Shown here one piece after another: positions 44,621-54,122 of a stretch of 64,000 bases of DNA. The DNA comes from Halosimplex halophilum (GTDB lineage Archaea; Halobacteriota; Halobacteria; Halobacteriales; Haloarculaceae): contig NZ_ML214297.1 of assembly GCF_004698125.1 (NCBI RefSeq), forward strand, positions 1,178,001 to 1,242,000, read 5' to 3'. Within the stretch, counting starts at the first letter, position 1. Every line of letters starts with the position of its first letter. The position numbers were made by a program, and so were the translations under genes. The notes under the pieces are model-generated. The model was not told the DNA's origin. It made no database searches and saw only the letters and a program-made list of their open reading frames with translations.

Positions 44621-45458
44621 CGACTTCGACCTCCTCGTAGGTGGGGTTGAGGACCTTGATCTGCCGGTCCTCGGCCTCGTCTTCGATGCGCTCGCGCTTG
44701 CGGCCGCCGACCTTCGAGGCGATGCGGACGGCCTGGGTGTCGCCGTCCACGTCCTCGAGGTCGTCGACGTTGTGCACGCGGACCTCCTCGAAGCCCGAGG
44801 GGTGCAGGCCGCGGACCGCCGTCGGCGTGCGGAAGCCCGCCTCGACGGTGTCGCCCTTGCCCTTGATACCGATCCGCTGCTTCGAGAGCGTCCCCCGGGG
44901 CTTGCGCCACGAGGTGCCGACGCGCTTTTTCTTGTGGTGGTCCTGGCGGTTGAACTGCGGCTTGCTCGTCTTCCGTCGCTCGTCGAGCAGCCGCTCGGTG
45001 TTCTCGTCGATGTCCGGCTCGAAGTCGACCTCGATGCGCGGGCGCAGCTCGGTCTCGACGTCCTCGGCCGGCTCCTCCTCAGCCTCTTCGGTCTCTTCCT
45101 CTTCGACCTCGGCCTCGGTCTCCTCGGCGACCTCGAGGCCGCCCACGTCGGCCTTGATGCGGGCCGCCAGCGCGTTGCCCACCACGTCGGCGAGCTCCTC
45201 CTGGCTGGCGCCGCGCACGTCGTCGACCGTCTCGTAGCCGGCGTCCTCGAGGTCGGAGGCCCGGGAGGGGCCGACGCCGCTGATGTCCTCCAGCTCCTCG
45301 AACTCCTCGTCGGCCTCGGCCTCCTCGGCGAGGTCCTCCTCGTCTTCGGCCGGCTCGGGCTCGCCGAGTTCGTCGTCGGCGGCCTCCTGCTGCGGGAGGC
45401 CCTCCTCGTCGGCGTCCGCCTCGTCGCCGGGATCGTTGTCTGGTGTCTCGTCTGCCAT
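44613..45458 (-). CDS. rpl32e: Ribosomal protein eL32 (L32e) with a long N-terminal extension
   Basis: 281 residues; the L32e domain itself is only about the last 130 (from [21 protein letters not shown] to [13 protein letters not shown]). Before it come about 45 very acidic residues and a helix-hairpin-helix unit at about 50-95 ([30 protein letters not shown]), then another acidic region with EEE repeats. Haloarchaeal L32e proteins are known to carry such extensions, but this one is at the long end. The HhH unit may bind nucleic acid or other proteins outside the ribosome core. Confidence 0.96.
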   Translation of the reverse strand: MADETPDNDPGDEADADEEGLPQQEAADDELGEPEPAEDEEDLAEEAEADEEFEELEDISGVGPSRASDLEDAGYETVDDVRGASQEELADVVGNALAARIKADVGGLEVAEETEAEVEEEETEEAEEEPAEDVETELRPRIEVDFEPDIDENTERLLDERRKTSKPQFNRQDHHKKKRVGTSWRKPRGTLSKQRIGIKGKGDTVEAGFRTPTAVRGLHPSGFEEVRVHNVDDLEDVDGDTQAVRIASKVGGRKRERIEDEAEDRQIKVLNPTYEEVEVDD

Positions 45459-45994
45459 CAGGCGTCACCTCGGGTCGGCTTCTGTGTGATGTAGACCCCG
45501 TCCTGGAAGACGCGAACGTCCTTGTCAGTGACGCGGGTCAGCTGTTCGATGTCCGCCGCCGTCTGGCCGACGGCTTCCACGTCGGGACCGGACAGCGTGA
45601 TCGTCTCCTCGGAGACGGATACGTCGGTGTCCCCGTGGATCTCGGTGCGGCGCGGGGCGCGCTCCCCGAGGAAGTTCTCGATGACGACCTCGTCGCCATC
45701 GACGTCGACCTGCATCGGGAAGTGGGAGTAGAAGACCTCCATCTCGTACTCCCAGCCCTCCGTCACGCCGTGGAACATGTTCCGAACGTGGCTCTCGAAG
45801 GTCCCCAGCGTCGACATCGTCTTGGCGTCGTCTTCCTCGCTCTCGATGACGACGGCGTCGCCGTCGACCGAGACCGACACGTCGGGGTACCAGAGCCGTC
45901 GGGTCACGCTCCCGTTCGGACCCTCGACTGTGAGTTCGAGATGGTCCATCTCGGCGCTCGCCTCGTCTGGAATCTGTAGTTCTGTGCGTGGCAT
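45458..45994 (-). CDS. rpl6: Ribosomal protein uL6 (L6)
   Basis: 178 residues with two L6 repeats: the first starts [20 protein letters not shown], the second carries [12 protein letters not shown]-like and [19 protein letters not shown] segments and ends [14 protein letters not shown] large open frame upstream is shadow of S8. Start shares one base with the S8 stop. Confidence 0.97.
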   Translation of the reverse strand: MPRTELQIPDEASAEMDHLELTVEGPNGSVTRRLWYPDVSVSVDGDAVVIESEEDDAKTMSTLGTFESHVRNMFHGVTEGWEYEMEVFYSHFPMQVDVDGDEVVIENFLGERAPRRTEIHGDTDVSVSEETITLSGPDVEAVGQTAADIEQLTRVTDKDVRVFQDGVYITQKPTRGDA

Positions 45995-46386
45995 TAGTAT
46001 ACGTACGCGATGACCTGGCCACCGACGCCCTCCTCGCGGGCCTCGTAGTGGCTCATGATCCCGTGGCTGGTCGTGACGACGAGCGTCCCGTAGTCGCGGG
46101 CGGGGAGGAACCGCTTCTCCCACTTCTCGAACTCGTCGGCGCCCGCCGAGTAGCGGGGCGTGACCGGGCCACACTCGTTTATCGCTCCTTTCAGTTCGAC
46201 CTCGAACTTGCCGGCCTTGCCGTCGTCGACGAACTCGAAGCCGTCGATGTACCCGCGGTCGTAGAAGACCTCGAGCACGCTGCCGATCTCGTTCGAGGCG
46301 GGTGATACCTCGTGGTCGAGATGCCCGACGCTCTCGGCGTTGTCGAGCCCCGAGAGCGCGTTGGCGAGTGGGTCGTTTCCTGTCAT
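45994..46386 (-). CDS. rps8: Ribosomal protein uS8 (S8)
   Basis: 130-residue 16S rRNA-binding protein. [21 protein letters not shown], then the beta-rich middle and the C-terminal signature [30 protein letters not shown]. Overlaps the S14 stop by 4 bases. Confidence 0.97.
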   Translation of the reverse strand: MTGNDPLANALSGLDNAESVGHLDHEVSPASNEIGSVLEVFYDRGYIDGFEFVDDGKAGKFEVELKGAINECGPVTPRYSAGADEFEKWEKRFLPARDYGTLVVTTSHGIMSHYEAREEGVGGQVIAYVY

Positions 46387-46565
46387 GAGTACTTCCTGAA
46401 GCCCATGCTTCGCGAGATCTCTCGGAAGCACTGGCGACACAGCCAGATGTCGTACTTGCCGACCAGTCCCTGCTCGCGCCCGCAGCGCTGACAGGACTCC
46501 AGCTGGCCGGTCCGCTTTGCAACCTGCTCGCCGGTCTTCTCGGGCTCTGATTCGCTCTCGCTCAT
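46383..46565 (-). CDS. rps14: Ribosomal protein uS14 (S14), zinc-binding type
   Basis: 60-residue protein of the zinc-dependent S14 type. Starts [20 protein letters not shown]; zinc is bound by SCQRCG and LCRQCF (two CxxC knuckles about 15 residues apart), and the end is [13 protein letters not shown]. It overlaps L5 and S8 by 4 bases each. Confidence 0.96.
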   Translation of the reverse strand: MSESESEPEKTGEQVAKRTGQLESCQRCGREQGLVGKYDIWLCRQCFREISRSMGFRKYS

Positions 46566-47092
46566 TCGCTCACCTCCACGTCGAACGTCCCCTCGACGAA
46601 CCGCACCGCGTCCGCCACGTCCAGCCGGTGGCTCGACGGGATCTGTCGGGACGCCTTGTCTCGCTTCGATACGCGGTAGCCCGGCCGGACCAGGTTGACC
46701 GTCACGTCCAGCCCGTAGATGCCGGTCGTCGGGTCGTACTCCTGGCTCGGGAAGTCGGTGTGTTCCTCGACGCCGAAGCTGAAGTTGCCCGTGTCGTCGA
46801 ACTGCGACTCCGACAGGTCGACCAGCCCCAGGGCCGTCTCGAGGAACTCGTGGGCCTCGTCGTCGCGCAGCGTGACCTTCGCGCCGATCGGGTCGCCCTG
46901 GCGGATGCCGAACTCGCCGACGGTCGCCTGGGCCTGCGTGCGGACGGGCTGTTGCCCGGCCACGTCGGCCAGGATCTCCTCGGCGTCCGCCAGTTCGCGG
47001 CCGCCCTCGCCGACGCCCATGTGGACGACGACCTTCTCGACGCGCGGCTCGCGCATCTCGTGGAACTCCGAATCGGCGGTCTCGGAGCTCAT
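46562..47092 (-). CDS. rpl5: Ribosomal protein uL5 (L5)
   Basis: 176-residue 5S rRNA-binding protein of the central protuberance. [47 protein letters not shown] and [20 protein letters not shown] are family hallmarks. Overlaps S4e and S14 by 4 bases. Confidence 0.97.
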   Translation of the reverse strand: MSSETADSEFHEMREPRVEKVVVHMGVGEGGRELADAEEILADVAGQQPVRTQAQATVGEFGIRQGDPIGAKVTLRDDEAHEFLETALGLVDLSESQFDDTGNFSFGVEEHTDFPSQEYDPTTGIYGLDVTVNLVRPGYRVSKRDKASRQIPSSHRLDVADAVRFVEGTFDVEVSE

Positions 47093-47853
47093 TCGTCGTC
47101 ACCTCCCTCCTCGACGTCGGCCGCGGCCTCGGCGGTCGCGTCCTCGGGGCTCTCGCCCTCGTCGTCGGTGAAGTTCTCGTCGATGACGACGACGTACTCC
47201 TCGACCGTCTCGAAGCCGCCGTCGTCCTGTTCGACGATCACGTTGTTGGAGGCGCTGCCGGGCGTGACCTGGATCTCGTCGATCTCGCCGACCTCGCCCG
47301 CGTGGGCGCCGTCGACGGCCGTCACCAGCGCGCCCTCCTCGTACTCGAAGTGGGCGACGATCTCGCCGTCGTCGTTCGAGACGACCACGGAGTCGCCGCC
47401 GTCGTAGGGGGCGCCCTCGTCGACGACCAGCGTCTGCCCGTCGTGCAGCGTCAGCTGCACGTCGCCGCCGGGCACCGTCTTCTTGTTCACGATCTTGCCC
47501 AGCGTGGAGTCCGCGGCCTCCTCGTCGATGGGGGTCAGCGAGAGCCGACCGCCCTCGCCGGGGAACACGCGGTAGTACTCCTCGCGCTCGACGAACGCCA
47601 GGATGTCGAACATCCCGACCGGACGCTCCTCGTCGGAGACCGCCTTGCCGTTGATCAGGACGCTGTCCTGCTCTAAGGCGTAGCGGGCCTCCTTGCGGCT
47701 GTCCGCGTAGCCGAGCACGTCCCGCAGGACGATGAGCAGGGGCACCCCCGCCTCGCCGTGCGGGCCGGCGTCGGCCTTGACGGTGAACGTCTCGGTCTTG
47801 CGCTCGATCGGCCAGCTGTTCGGCACCGAGAGTCGCTTCTGATGTTTCGTCAT
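47089..47853 (-). CDS. rps4e: Ribosomal protein eS4 (S4e)
   Basis: 254-residue archaeal/eukaryotic small-subunit protein. [19 protein letters not shown] at the start, an S4-type RNA-binding region ([28 protein letters not shown]), a middle domain and a C-terminal KOW region. About 30 acidic residues form the C-terminal tail, a halophile feature. Confidence 0.97.
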   Translation of the reverse strand: MTKHQKRLSVPNSWPIERKTETFTVKADAGPHGEAGVPLLIVLRDVLGYADSRKEARYALEQDSVLINGKAVSDEERPVGMFDILAFVEREEYYRVFPGEGGRLSLTPIDEEAADSTLGKIVNKKTVPGGDVQLTLHDGQTLVVDEGAPYDGGDSVVVSNDDGEIVAHFEYEEGALVTAVDGAHAGEVGEIDEIQVTPGSASNNVIVEQDDGGFETVEEYVVVIDENFTDDEGESPEDATAEAAADVEEGGDDE

Positions 47854-48212
47854 GCGCTGTCCTCCTCCGATTCGAGACGCTGCTGGCGCCGGTCGTCGTC
47901 GAGGTTCAGGTCCGTGACCCGCAGGTTCGAGGCGTCGACCGGACGGGGAACCTCCTCCCCGTCAGCGGCCTCGACCGTCACGTCCTCGACCCTGACCGCG
48001 GTCTCGGAGAGGTCCACGTCGATGACCTCGCCGGTCTCGCCGGCGAAGTCGCCGCGCAGCACCTCGACCGTGTCGCCCTCGTTGACGCGCACGTTGCGCT
48101 GCCCGTACTCGTCACGGAGGTCCTGGGCGAGGGTCGCCCGGACCTTCTCGTGGCGCTCGTGCAGCGGCGCCGTAGCGTCGTCCGTCCGCTGTTTGCGTGG
48201 TTGCTCGCTCAT
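47850..48212 (-). CDS. rpl24: Ribosomal protein uL24 (L24)
   Basis: 120-residue assembly-initiator protein of the large subunit. Basic N-terminal region ([20 protein letters not shown]), then the KOW motif [20 protein letters not shown] and an [23 protein letters not shown] tail. ATG overlaps L14 by 4 bases. Confidence 0.97.
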   Translation of the reverse strand: MSEQPRKQRTDDATAPLHERHEKVRATLAQDLRDEYGQRNVRVNEGDTVEVLRGDFAGETGEVIDVDLSETAVRVEDVTVEAADGEEVPRPVDASNLRVTDLNLDDDRRQQRLESEEDSA

Positions 48213-48607
48213 ACTATCATCGTCGCCGTCGAGGCGACCGATCCGAATCGCTCCGCGACCTCGCGGGCGATCGGTCCTTTCAGTTCGGTCCCGCGGGGGT
48301 CCTCGTTGTCGTCGACGACGACCGCCGCGTTGTCCTCGAACTTCACGCGGGTCCCGTCCGGGCGGCGGATCGGCTTGCGCTGGCGGACGACGACCGCCTC
48401 CAGCACCTGCCGCCGCATCTCCGGGGTCCCCTTCGTGACCGAGACGGTGATCTTGTCACCGATACCCGCCTTCGGGTGGCGGTTCTTCGCTCCCGAGTAG
48501 CCGGCGATGGAGATGACCTTCAGCTCGCGTGCGCCCGTGTTGTCGGCGCAGTTGATCAGCGAGCCCTTCTCCAGGCCCTGGGTCACGTCAGCCTTCATCG
48601 CCTCCAT
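48209..48607 (-). CDS. rpl14: Ribosomal protein uL14 (L14)
   Basis: 132-residue large-subunit beta-barrel protein near the subunit interface. Contains [35 protein letters not shown] and the C-terminal [19 protein letters not shown]. Start shares one base with the S17 stop. Confidence 0.97.
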   Translation of the reverse strand: MEAMKADVTQGLEKGSLINCADNTGARELKVISIAGYSGAKNRHPKAGIGDKITVSVTKGTPEMRRQVLEAVVVRQRKPIRRPDGTRVKFEDNAAVVVDDNEDPRGTELKGPIAREVAERFGSVASTATMIV

Positions 48608-48933
48608 CAGTCGTCACCTCCCGCGCGGGAGACCACGACGTGGCTCTTCGTCTTCGAGAGCGGTCGACACTCCGCGATCGTCACTGTATCGCCCTCGTCG
48701 AGGTCGAGACACTCGGGTGCGTGGGCCGGAACACGGCTCCGCCGTTTCATCAGGCGGTCGTATTTCGGCACCGGCACGTCGTACTCTCGCTCGACGACGA
48801 CGGTCTTGTCCATGTCGGTCGACGCGACTGTGCCCTCGAGCGTCTGCCCGCGCACCGAAAGGGTGCCGTGGAACGGGCAGTTCTCGTCGTCACAGGCCGC
48901 GTCGGGTTCTTGTACGTTCAATCCTAGCGCCAT
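48607..48933 (-). CDS. rps17: Ribosomal protein uS17 (S17)
   Basis: 108-residue OB-fold protein. The archaeal-type start has [20 protein letters not shown], then [20 protein letters not shown] and [30 protein letters not shown]. Overlaps the rnp1 gene by 10 bases. Confidence 0.97.
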   Translation of the reverse strand: MALGLNVQEPDAACDDENCPFHGTLSVRGQTLEGTVASTDMDKTVVVEREYDVPVPKYDRLMKRRSRVPAHAPECLDLDEGDTVTIAECRPLSKTKSHVVVSRAGGDD

Positions 48934-49274
48934 TTGCTATCACCAGATTTCTCCGTTCGTCGTGCAGGCCGTGCGACCAGCCTGCGCCCTTCGACGGTCA
49001 CGACCTCGGCCGGGGCGTCGCCCGCCCCGGGGAGCGTGAACTCGAAGGTGGTCCCCGCCTTGGGGACCGTCGCCACCCGATCCGCTCGCTCGGCGGACCC
49101 GCTGTCCGCTCGCTCCGAGGACTCGCCGCCCTCGCGCTCGATCCCGAGGGTGTTGGTCGTCTCCGCGACGACCTGCCCCTCGATGTCGAGCAGGTCGGGG
49201 TTGTCGCCCGCGCGGACGCGGGCCGCGAGCCCGACCAGTTCGTGTCTCGCCAGCGTCTCGGGTGTCAGCGGCAT
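48924..49274 (-). CDS. rnp1: Ribonuclease P protein component 1 (Rpp29/Rnp1)
   Basis: 116-residue RNase P subunit that helps the RNA cleave tRNA 5' leaders. Starts [20 protein letters not shown], with the Sm-like core split: [17 protein letters not shown], a Ser/Ala/Asp/Glu insertion of about 20 residues ([12 protein letters not shown]), then [14 protein letters not shown] and [18 protein letters not shown]. Location between L29 and S17 is standard for archaea. A larger open frame upstream is a shadow of L29; ATG 49274 overlaps the L29 stop by one base. Confidence 0.93.
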   Translation of the reverse strand: MPLTPETLARHELVGLAARVRAGDNPDLLDIEGQVVAETTNTLGIEREGGESSERADSGSAERADRVATVPKAGTTFEFTLPGAGDAPAEVVTVEGRRLVARPARRTEKSGDSKWR

Positions 49275-49489
49275 TATTCGGACTCCTCGAGGTCGCCTTC
49301 TTCCCGCTGGACCGTCTTGATCCGCGCGATGGCCTTCCGGAGCTCCTTGATGCGACCCGGGTTCTCCGGGGCGCCGCCCGCGGCCTTGACGGCCCGGTCG
49401 TTCAGGAGTTCGGTCTCCAGCTCCTCCAGCTCCGCCTCGCGCTCGGCGGGCGTCATGTCGCGGATCTCCTCGGTGTAGAGGACGGTCAT
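49274..49489 (-). CDS. rpl29: Ribosomal protein uL29 (L29)
   Basis: 71-residue two-helix protein near the exit tunnel. [24 protein letters not shown] and [18 protein letters not shown] are typical. Overlaps the S3 stop by 4 bases. Confidence 0.97.
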   Translation of the reverse strand: MTVLYTEEIRDMTPAEREAELEELETELLNDRAVKAAGGAPENPGRIKELRKAIARIKTVQREEGDLEESE

Positions 49490-50457
49490 TGCTCACCCTC
49501 CTCGTCGTCGGCGTCGGACGCCTCGTCGGCCGCGTCGGCCTCGGCGTCCTCGGCGTCTTCCATCTCCTCGACGAGCTCCTCGGCTTCCGCCTCGGTCTCC
49601 TCGTCGAGCTCCTCGTCGACGGCCTCGTCGAGGCCCTCGAGCTCCTCGTCGATGTCCTCGTCGTCGGGCACGTCCACGTCGTCGAACTCCTCGGTCTCCT
49701 CGGCGGCCTCCTCGATGACCTCCTCGTCGACCTCGGGCTCGGCCGGCTCCTCGTCGGTCTCCGGCTCGGTCACCGGTTCGGCGTCGGCCTCGTCGGGCTC
49801 GCCCTCGAGGAGCTGTTCGACGGACTCGTCGTCGACGTCCTCGACGTAGTCCTCGACTTCCACGTCCTCGTAGACCTCGAAGTCGTCGGGCAGCTCGGCG
49901 TCCGGCGGGATGATCTTCACCTGCACCCCGATGGTGCCGAGCTTCATGACCGCGGTCCCGATACCGTGGTCGACGATGTCCTCGGCGGGTTCGCCGTTGT
50001 GCTTGATGTACCCGCGGTTGAACTTCTCCACGCGCGAGCGGGCGCCCGTGACCTTCCCCGAGAGGACGATCTCGGCGCCCTTCGCGCCGGACTCCATGAT
50101 CCGGTCGATCGTGGTGTGACCGGCCTTCCGGAAGTACCAGCCGCGTTCGAGGGCGTTGGCCAGGCGGTCGGCGACGATCCGGGCGTTCAGGTCCGGCTCG
50201 TCGACCTCCTGGACGTCGACCTGCGGGTCCTCGAGGTCGAACCGCTCCTCGAGCTCCGTCGTGATCTTGCGGATGTTCTTCCCGCCCTTGCCGATGACCA
50301 TGCCGGGCTTCTCGGCCTTGAGGACGATCTGGGTGCCCATCGGGGTCTTGGCGACCTCCATGCCGCCGTAGCCCGCGCGGCCCAGCTCGTCGGCGAAGAA
50401 CTCGTCGATCTGGGTCCGCTGGAGGCCGTCCTCGATGAACTGCTGTTCGTCGGCCAT
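49486..50457 (-). CDS. rps3: Ribosomal protein uS3 (S3) with a long acidic tail
   Basis: 323 residues. Residues 1-200 are a regular S3: the N-terminal KH type 2 domain ([22 protein letters not shown], with its GKGG) and the C-terminal domain including [30 protein letters not shown]. From about 205 on, the remaining ~120 residues are almost only Glu, Asp, Ala and Val. Halophile S3 proteins have an acidic tail; at this length it is notable. Confidence 0.97.
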   Translation of the reverse strand: MADEQQFIEDGLQRTQIDEFFADELGRAGYGGMEVAKTPMGTQIVLKAEKPGMVIGKGGKNIRKITTELEERFDLEDPQVDVQEVDEPDLNARIVADRLANALERGWYFRKAGHTTIDRIMESGAKGAEIVLSGKVTGARSRVEKFNRGYIKHNGEPAEDIVDHGIGTAVMKLGTIGVQVKIIPPDAELPDDFEVYEDVEVEDYVEDVDDESVEQLLEGEPDEADAEPVTEPETDEEPAEPEVDEEVIEEAAEETEEFDDVDVPDDEDIDEELEGLDEAVDEELDEETEAEAEELVEEMEDAEDAEADAADEASDADDEEGEQ

Positions 50458-50924
50458 TACTGCTCCTCCTCCGGTTCTTCGAGGATCAGTTCCACGTCGA
50501 CCTGCGGGGAGTTCCAGGGCGAGGCCCGCCCCATCGCGCGGGGCTTGCGGCCCTGGGACTCGCCGACCTTGTGGGCGGCGACGTGCATGATCTCCATCGA
50601 CTCGCCGTCGAAGCCCTGCTCGTCGGCGTTGCCGACGGCGTTCTCGAGCAGGTCGAGGAAGCCCTCGCTGGCCTTCTCGGGGTAGCGGCCGGCGTCCCAG
50701 CCGTCGATGTCGTTGCGGTGGCCGACGCCCGAGTTGTGCTCGCGGAAGGGCACCGACTGCTCTTCGGCGATGACCGCCTCGAGGTACTCGACGGCCTCGG
50801 CGGCCGTCTTCCCCTTGATCTCGCGGGCGATGGCCTTGCTGTGCTTGTGGCTCATCTGACGCTCCCGAAGCATCGCTTTCGCCGTGGTCTCCGGGTCGGC
50901 GTCGACTGAGTAGCTGATTCCCAT
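50457..50924 (-). CDS. rpl22: Ribosomal protein uL22 (L22)
   Basis: 155-residue exit-tunnel protein. MGISYSVDADPETTAKAMLRER, HKHSKAIAREIKGKTAAEAVEYLEAV and the tunnel hairpin with GRKPRAMGRASPWNSP. Between S19 and S3 in the usual order. Confidence 0.97.
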   Translation of the reverse strand: MGISYSVDADPETTAKAMLRERQMSHKHSKAIAREIKGKTAAEAVEYLEAVIAEEQSVPFREHNSGVGHRNDIDGWDAGRYPEKASEGFLDLLENAVGNADEQGFDGESMEIMHVAAHKVGESQGRKPRAMGRASPWNSPQVDVELILEEPEEEQ

Positions 50925-50925
50925 G

Positions 50926-51348
50926 TTATTTGAGCGGTACGAACTTCGAGGAGCGCGTGGCCCCGATGCCGGCCTGGCCGTGCTCGACGGAGGTCCGTGT
51001 CAGCTGGAACTCGCCGAGGTAGTGGCCGAGCATCTCCGGCTCGACCTTCACTCGCTCGAAGCTCTGGCCGGTGTAGACGGCGAAGGTCAGCCCGACCATC
51101 TCCGGCACGATCGGCATGTCGCGCAGGTGCGTGCGGATGGGGTCGTTGGCCGTCTCCTCCTCGCCGGCCTCGCGGGCCTCTTCGAGCAGCTTCTCCTTCT
51201 CGACGGAGAGGCCACGCGTGATACTTCGCCGCTGTCGAGCGGGCAGCAGTTCCGCGACTTCCTCGAGGTCCATCTCCTGCAGCTCCTCGAGCGTGTGGCC
51301 ACGGTAGGTGAACTCACCCTCGTGACCGATCTGGTACTCTGAACTCAT
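50926..51348 (-). CDS. rps19: Ribosomal protein uS19 (S19)
   Basis: 140-residue archaeal-type S19 with its N-terminal extension ([29 protein letters not shown]). The core holds [24 protein letters not shown] and the C-terminal [33 protein letters not shown], which approaches the decoding-side RNA. Confidence 0.97.
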   Translation of the reverse strand: MSSEYQIGHEGEFTYRGHTLEELQEMDLEEVAELLPARQRRSITRGLSVEKEKLLEEAREAGEEETANDPIRTHLRDMPIVPEMVGLTFAVYTGQSFERVKVEPEMLGHYLGEFQLTRTSVEHGQAGIGATRSSKFVPLK

Positions 51349-52067
51349 TTGTTACCACCTCGGCCGGTGCGGCGCGAGGAGATGTCGCCCACCTTCCGGC
51401 CCGGCGGGGCGTCCCGCGAGACGGACTTGGGCTTGCCGGGGTGCTGGCGACCGCCCCCACCGAAGGGGTGGTCGACGGCGTTCATGGCCACGCCGCGAAC
51501 GTTGGGCCACTTGGTCCCCCGTGCTTTCATCTTGTGATGTTTGTTGCCGGCCTTGACGAACGGCTTCTCCGTCCGGCCGCCGCCGGCCACGACGCCGATC
51601 GTCGCGCGGCACTCCGGGTCCAGCCGCTTGGTCTCCCCGGAGGGGAGCGTCACGACCGCCACGTTGCGGTCGTGGGTCAGCAGCTGGGCGTTGACGCCCG
51701 ACGCGCGGGCGAACTTCCCGCCGTCGCCGGGGTTGGCCTCGACGTTGCAGACGGGGACGCCCTCCGGGATCTCCGCCAGCGGGAGCGTGTTCCCGGGCGC
51801 GATCTCGGCGCTGACGCCCACCTGGATGCGGTCGCCGACGCCGACGCCCTCGGGCGCGAGGACGAGCCGCTGGTCGCCGTCCTCGAACTCGATGGCCGCG
51901 ACGGGCGCCGAGCGGGCCGGGTCGTGTTCGATGTCCACGATCCGCCCCTCGACGATGTCGCCGTCTTCGACCTTGCGGTGCGACAGTTCGGCCTTGTAGC
52001 GGTGCGACGGCGCTCGGAACGTCGAGGTGCCGCGACCGCGTCGTTGTCCCTGGATTCGTCGTCCCAT
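51345..52067 (-). CDS. rpl2: Ribosomal protein uL2 (L2)
   Basis: 240-residue large-subunit protein close to the peptidyl-transferase centre. [57 protein letters not shown] and the conserved [33 protein letters not shown] with the catalytic-centre histidine. Overlaps S19 by 4 bases. Confidence 0.98.
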   Translation of the reverse strand: MGRRIQGQRRGRGTSTFRAPSHRYKAELSHRKVEDGDIVEGRIVDIEHDPARSAPVAAIEFEDGDQRLVLAPEGVGVGDRIQVGVSAEIAPGNTLPLAEIPEGVPVCNVEANPGDGGKFARASGVNAQLLTHDRNVAVVTLPSGETKRLDPECRATIGVVAGGGRTEKPFVKAGNKHHKMKARGTKWPNVRGVAMNAVDHPFGGGGRQHPGKPKSVSRDAPPGRKVGDISSRRTGRGGNK

Positions 52068-52069
52068 GG

Positions 52070-52324
52070 TCAGAACACCCCGATCCTCGAGGCCACGTCC
52101 TCGGCCTCGTCGTCCTCAGAGAGCTTGACGTACGCCTTCTTCTCGCCGTCCGGCTGGACCTGCGTCTGCACGTCCACGACCGTCACGTCGAACTGCTCGG
52201 AGACCGCGTCGGCGATCTCCGGCTTGGCGGCGTCGCCGGCGACGACGAACTGGAGCTTGTTCTGGAAGTCCAGGTCGTCCATCGCCTTCTCCGTCATGTT
52301 CGGGTACTTGATGATATCACTCAT
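52070..52324 (-). CDS. rpl23: Ribosomal protein uL23 (L23)
   Basis: 84-residue exit-tunnel protein, a docking site for SRP. MSDIIKYPNMTEKAMDDLD, EQFDVTVVDVQTQVQPDGEKKAYVKL and an acidic end are typical. Overlaps the L4 stop by 4 bases. Confidence 0.97.
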   Translation of the reverse strand: MSDIIKYPNMTEKAMDDLDFQNKLQFVVAGDAAKPEIADAVSEQFDVTVVDVQTQVQPDGEKKAYVKLSEDDEAEDVASRIGVF

Positions 52325-53064
52325 CGCTCGGCCACCTCCGCGACGGCCGATTCGGTCCAGACGGTGAGGCGACCGGCGTCGCCGCCGGGCGCCAGGTCCT
52401 CCGCGTTGACCTGGGCCGCGGTCGTCACGTCAGCGCCCGCGAGGTTGCGGGCGGCCTTCGAGGGCTCCTCGCTCGTCACGAAGAGGATCGACTTCGCGCG
52501 GTTGTACTTGCGCCCGCGGGTCGTCCCGCGGCCGGCACGAACCGTCGCGTCGTCGGCGCGCTCGATGTCGGCGTCGACGCCGAGCGACTCCAGCACGTCG
52601 ACGACCTCCTGGGTCTTCACGAGGTCCTCGAAGTCGTCGGAGACGACCAGCGGGAGCTCGACGTCGTCGTCGAAGTCGTGGCCGCGGTCGGCCACCGTGT
52701 CGGCGTCCGCCGTGGCCGCGACGGCCGAGCGGACGGCGAGTTTCTTCTCCTTCGTGTTGATGTCGAGCCCGCGGTCCTTCTCCGCTTTCGGCGGGTGCGC
52801 GCGGCGACCGCCGACGGTCTGGGGGACGCGTCGCCCCTGGCCGTTCTCCCGGGGGACGTGGGCCATGCCGCGGCCGCTCCCCTGGGACTCGGCGGGCGTG
52901 CGCAGCCCCGCGTAGTCGTCGCTGCCGTAGTCCTGCTTCCGGTTGGCCTGGGCGGCGTTGACGGCCCGCCGGATCAGGTCCGGGCGGTAGGCCGTCTCGA
53001 ACACCTCGGGGAGCTCGAGGCTCCCGTCGTCGTCGCCGTCCAGGTCGCGTACTGTCGTTTCCAT
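52321..53064 (-). CDS. rpl4: Ribosomal protein uL4 (L4)
   Basis: 247-residue protein whose long loop lines the exit tunnel. ETAYRPDLIRRAVNAAQANRKQDYG, the loop SRGMAHVPRENGQGRRVPQTVGGRRAHPPKAEK-type segment (position about 68-105), and the C-terminal Rossmann-like part with SILFVTSEEPSKAARNLAGADV. Follows L3 with a 3-base gap. Confidence 0.97.
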   Translation of the reverse strand: METTVRDLDGDDDGSLELPEVFETAYRPDLIRRAVNAAQANRKQDYGSDDYAGLRTPAESQGSGRGMAHVPRENGQGRRVPQTVGGRRAHPPKAEKDRGLDINTKEKKLAVRSAVAATADADTVADRGHDFDDDVELPLVVSDDFEDLVKTQEVVDVLESLGVDADIERADDATVRAGRGTTRGRKYNRAKSILFVTSEEPSKAARNLAGADVTTAAQVNAEDLAPGGDAGRLTVWTESAVAEVAER

Positions 53065-53067
53065 GCG

Positions 53068-54117
53068 TTAGTCCTCCTGTGATGTCGCGGCGCGTCCGCG
53101 ACCGCCCTGGTTGGACTGGGTCGAGACGTACCGGACCTCGGGGTCGAGGCGGGGCTGGTCGTTCGGCCGGACCGCCGGCCGGAAGCGCACGACGCGCTGG
53201 TCCGGACCGGGGACCGAGCCCTTGACGAGCGTGTACGGCCCGTCGACCTCGCCGTAGTTGACGAAGCCGCCCTCGACGGTGGCGTCGTCGCCCTCGCCGA
53301 TGTCGATGAGCCGTTTGTTCAGCTCGGTGCGCTGGTGGTAGCCGGTCTGCCCCTGCTGGGGGACCGTCGAGCGCACGCGCGAGGGGTTCCACGGGCCGAG
53401 GTTGCCGATGCGTCGGCGCCAGCCCTGGCGGGCGTGTTTGCCCTTCCGCTTCTGGACGCCCCAGCGTTTGACGGGGCCCTGGGTCCCTTTCCCCTTGGTG
53501 ACCGCGGCCACGTCGGCGTACTCGCCGGCGCGGAACACGTCGGTCATCGAGTGCTCGCCGCCGTCGGCGACCAGATCGAGCCCGAAGTCGAGGCGGTCGG
53601 ACAGGGAGCCACCGCCGACCCGGGTCTCCATGACCTCGGGTTTCTTGCGCGGGACGCCGGGGATCTCGGTCGGGACGGTGTGCGTGATGACGCGCACGTC
53701 CCCGAGGTCGCCCGACTCGTGTGCTTCGCGGATCTGTTCCTCTGCGGCGTCAGCGTCGTGGTCCTCCGGCACGTCGAGGGTCCGGTCGAGCTCCCCGTGG
53801 AACTCGTCGGCCCACACCTCCGTGAGGGGACGCTGGCCGTACGGCGTGTCTTCGTAGGCTCGGAGCGCGACCGCGCGCATCGGCGGCGTCTCGACGACCG
53901 TCACCGGGACGGTCTCCTCCATCCCCTCGCGGGGGGAGTCGGGCTCGTCGTTGATCAGCACGACGTGCGTCATGCCGGCCTTGTAGCCGGCGAAGCCCTG
54001 GAGACCCGGCTGGCCGTCGTCGTCGGGCCAGCTGTTGAACCGCGGGGTCTCACTCGCCGCTCGCGTACGCGGGCCGAAGCCCAGCGAGCCTTTGCGTGGT
54101 CTGTTCGTACCTGGCAT
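53068..54117 (-). CDS. rpl3: Ribosomal protein uL3 (L3)
   Basis: 349-residue assembly-initiator protein. MPGTNRPRKGSLGFGPRTRA, HVVLINDEPDSPREGMEE, FDVFRAGEYADVAAVTKGKGTQGPVKRWG-type core (residues about 195-225) and NKRLIDIGEGDDATVEGGFVNYG. First ribosomal gene after the SPOUT methyltransferase, 5 bases behind its stop. Confidence 0.97.
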   Translation of the reverse strand: MPGTNRPRKGSLGFGPRTRAASETPRFNSWPDDDGQPGLQGFAGYKAGMTHVVLINDEPDSPREGMEETVPVTVVETPPMRAVALRAYEDTPYGQRPLTEVWADEFHGELDRTLDVPEDHDADAAEEQIREAHESGDLGDVRVITHTVPTEIPGVPRKKPEVMETRVGGGSLSDRLDFGLDLVADGGEHSMTDVFRAGEYADVAAVTKGKGTQGPVKRWGVQKRKGKHARQGWRRRIGNLGPWNPSRVRSTVPQQGQTGYHQRTELNKRLIDIGEGDDATVEGGFVNYGEVDGPYTLVKGSVPGPDQRVVRFRPAVRPNDQPRLDPEVRYVSTQSNQGGRGRAATSQED

Positions 54118-54122
54118 TTGTC

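Noticed and set aside
49489-50685. 398-codon plus-strand frame of Leu/Val/Asp text opposite S3
   Set aside because: Reverse reading of the acidic S3 tail; not a membrane protein.
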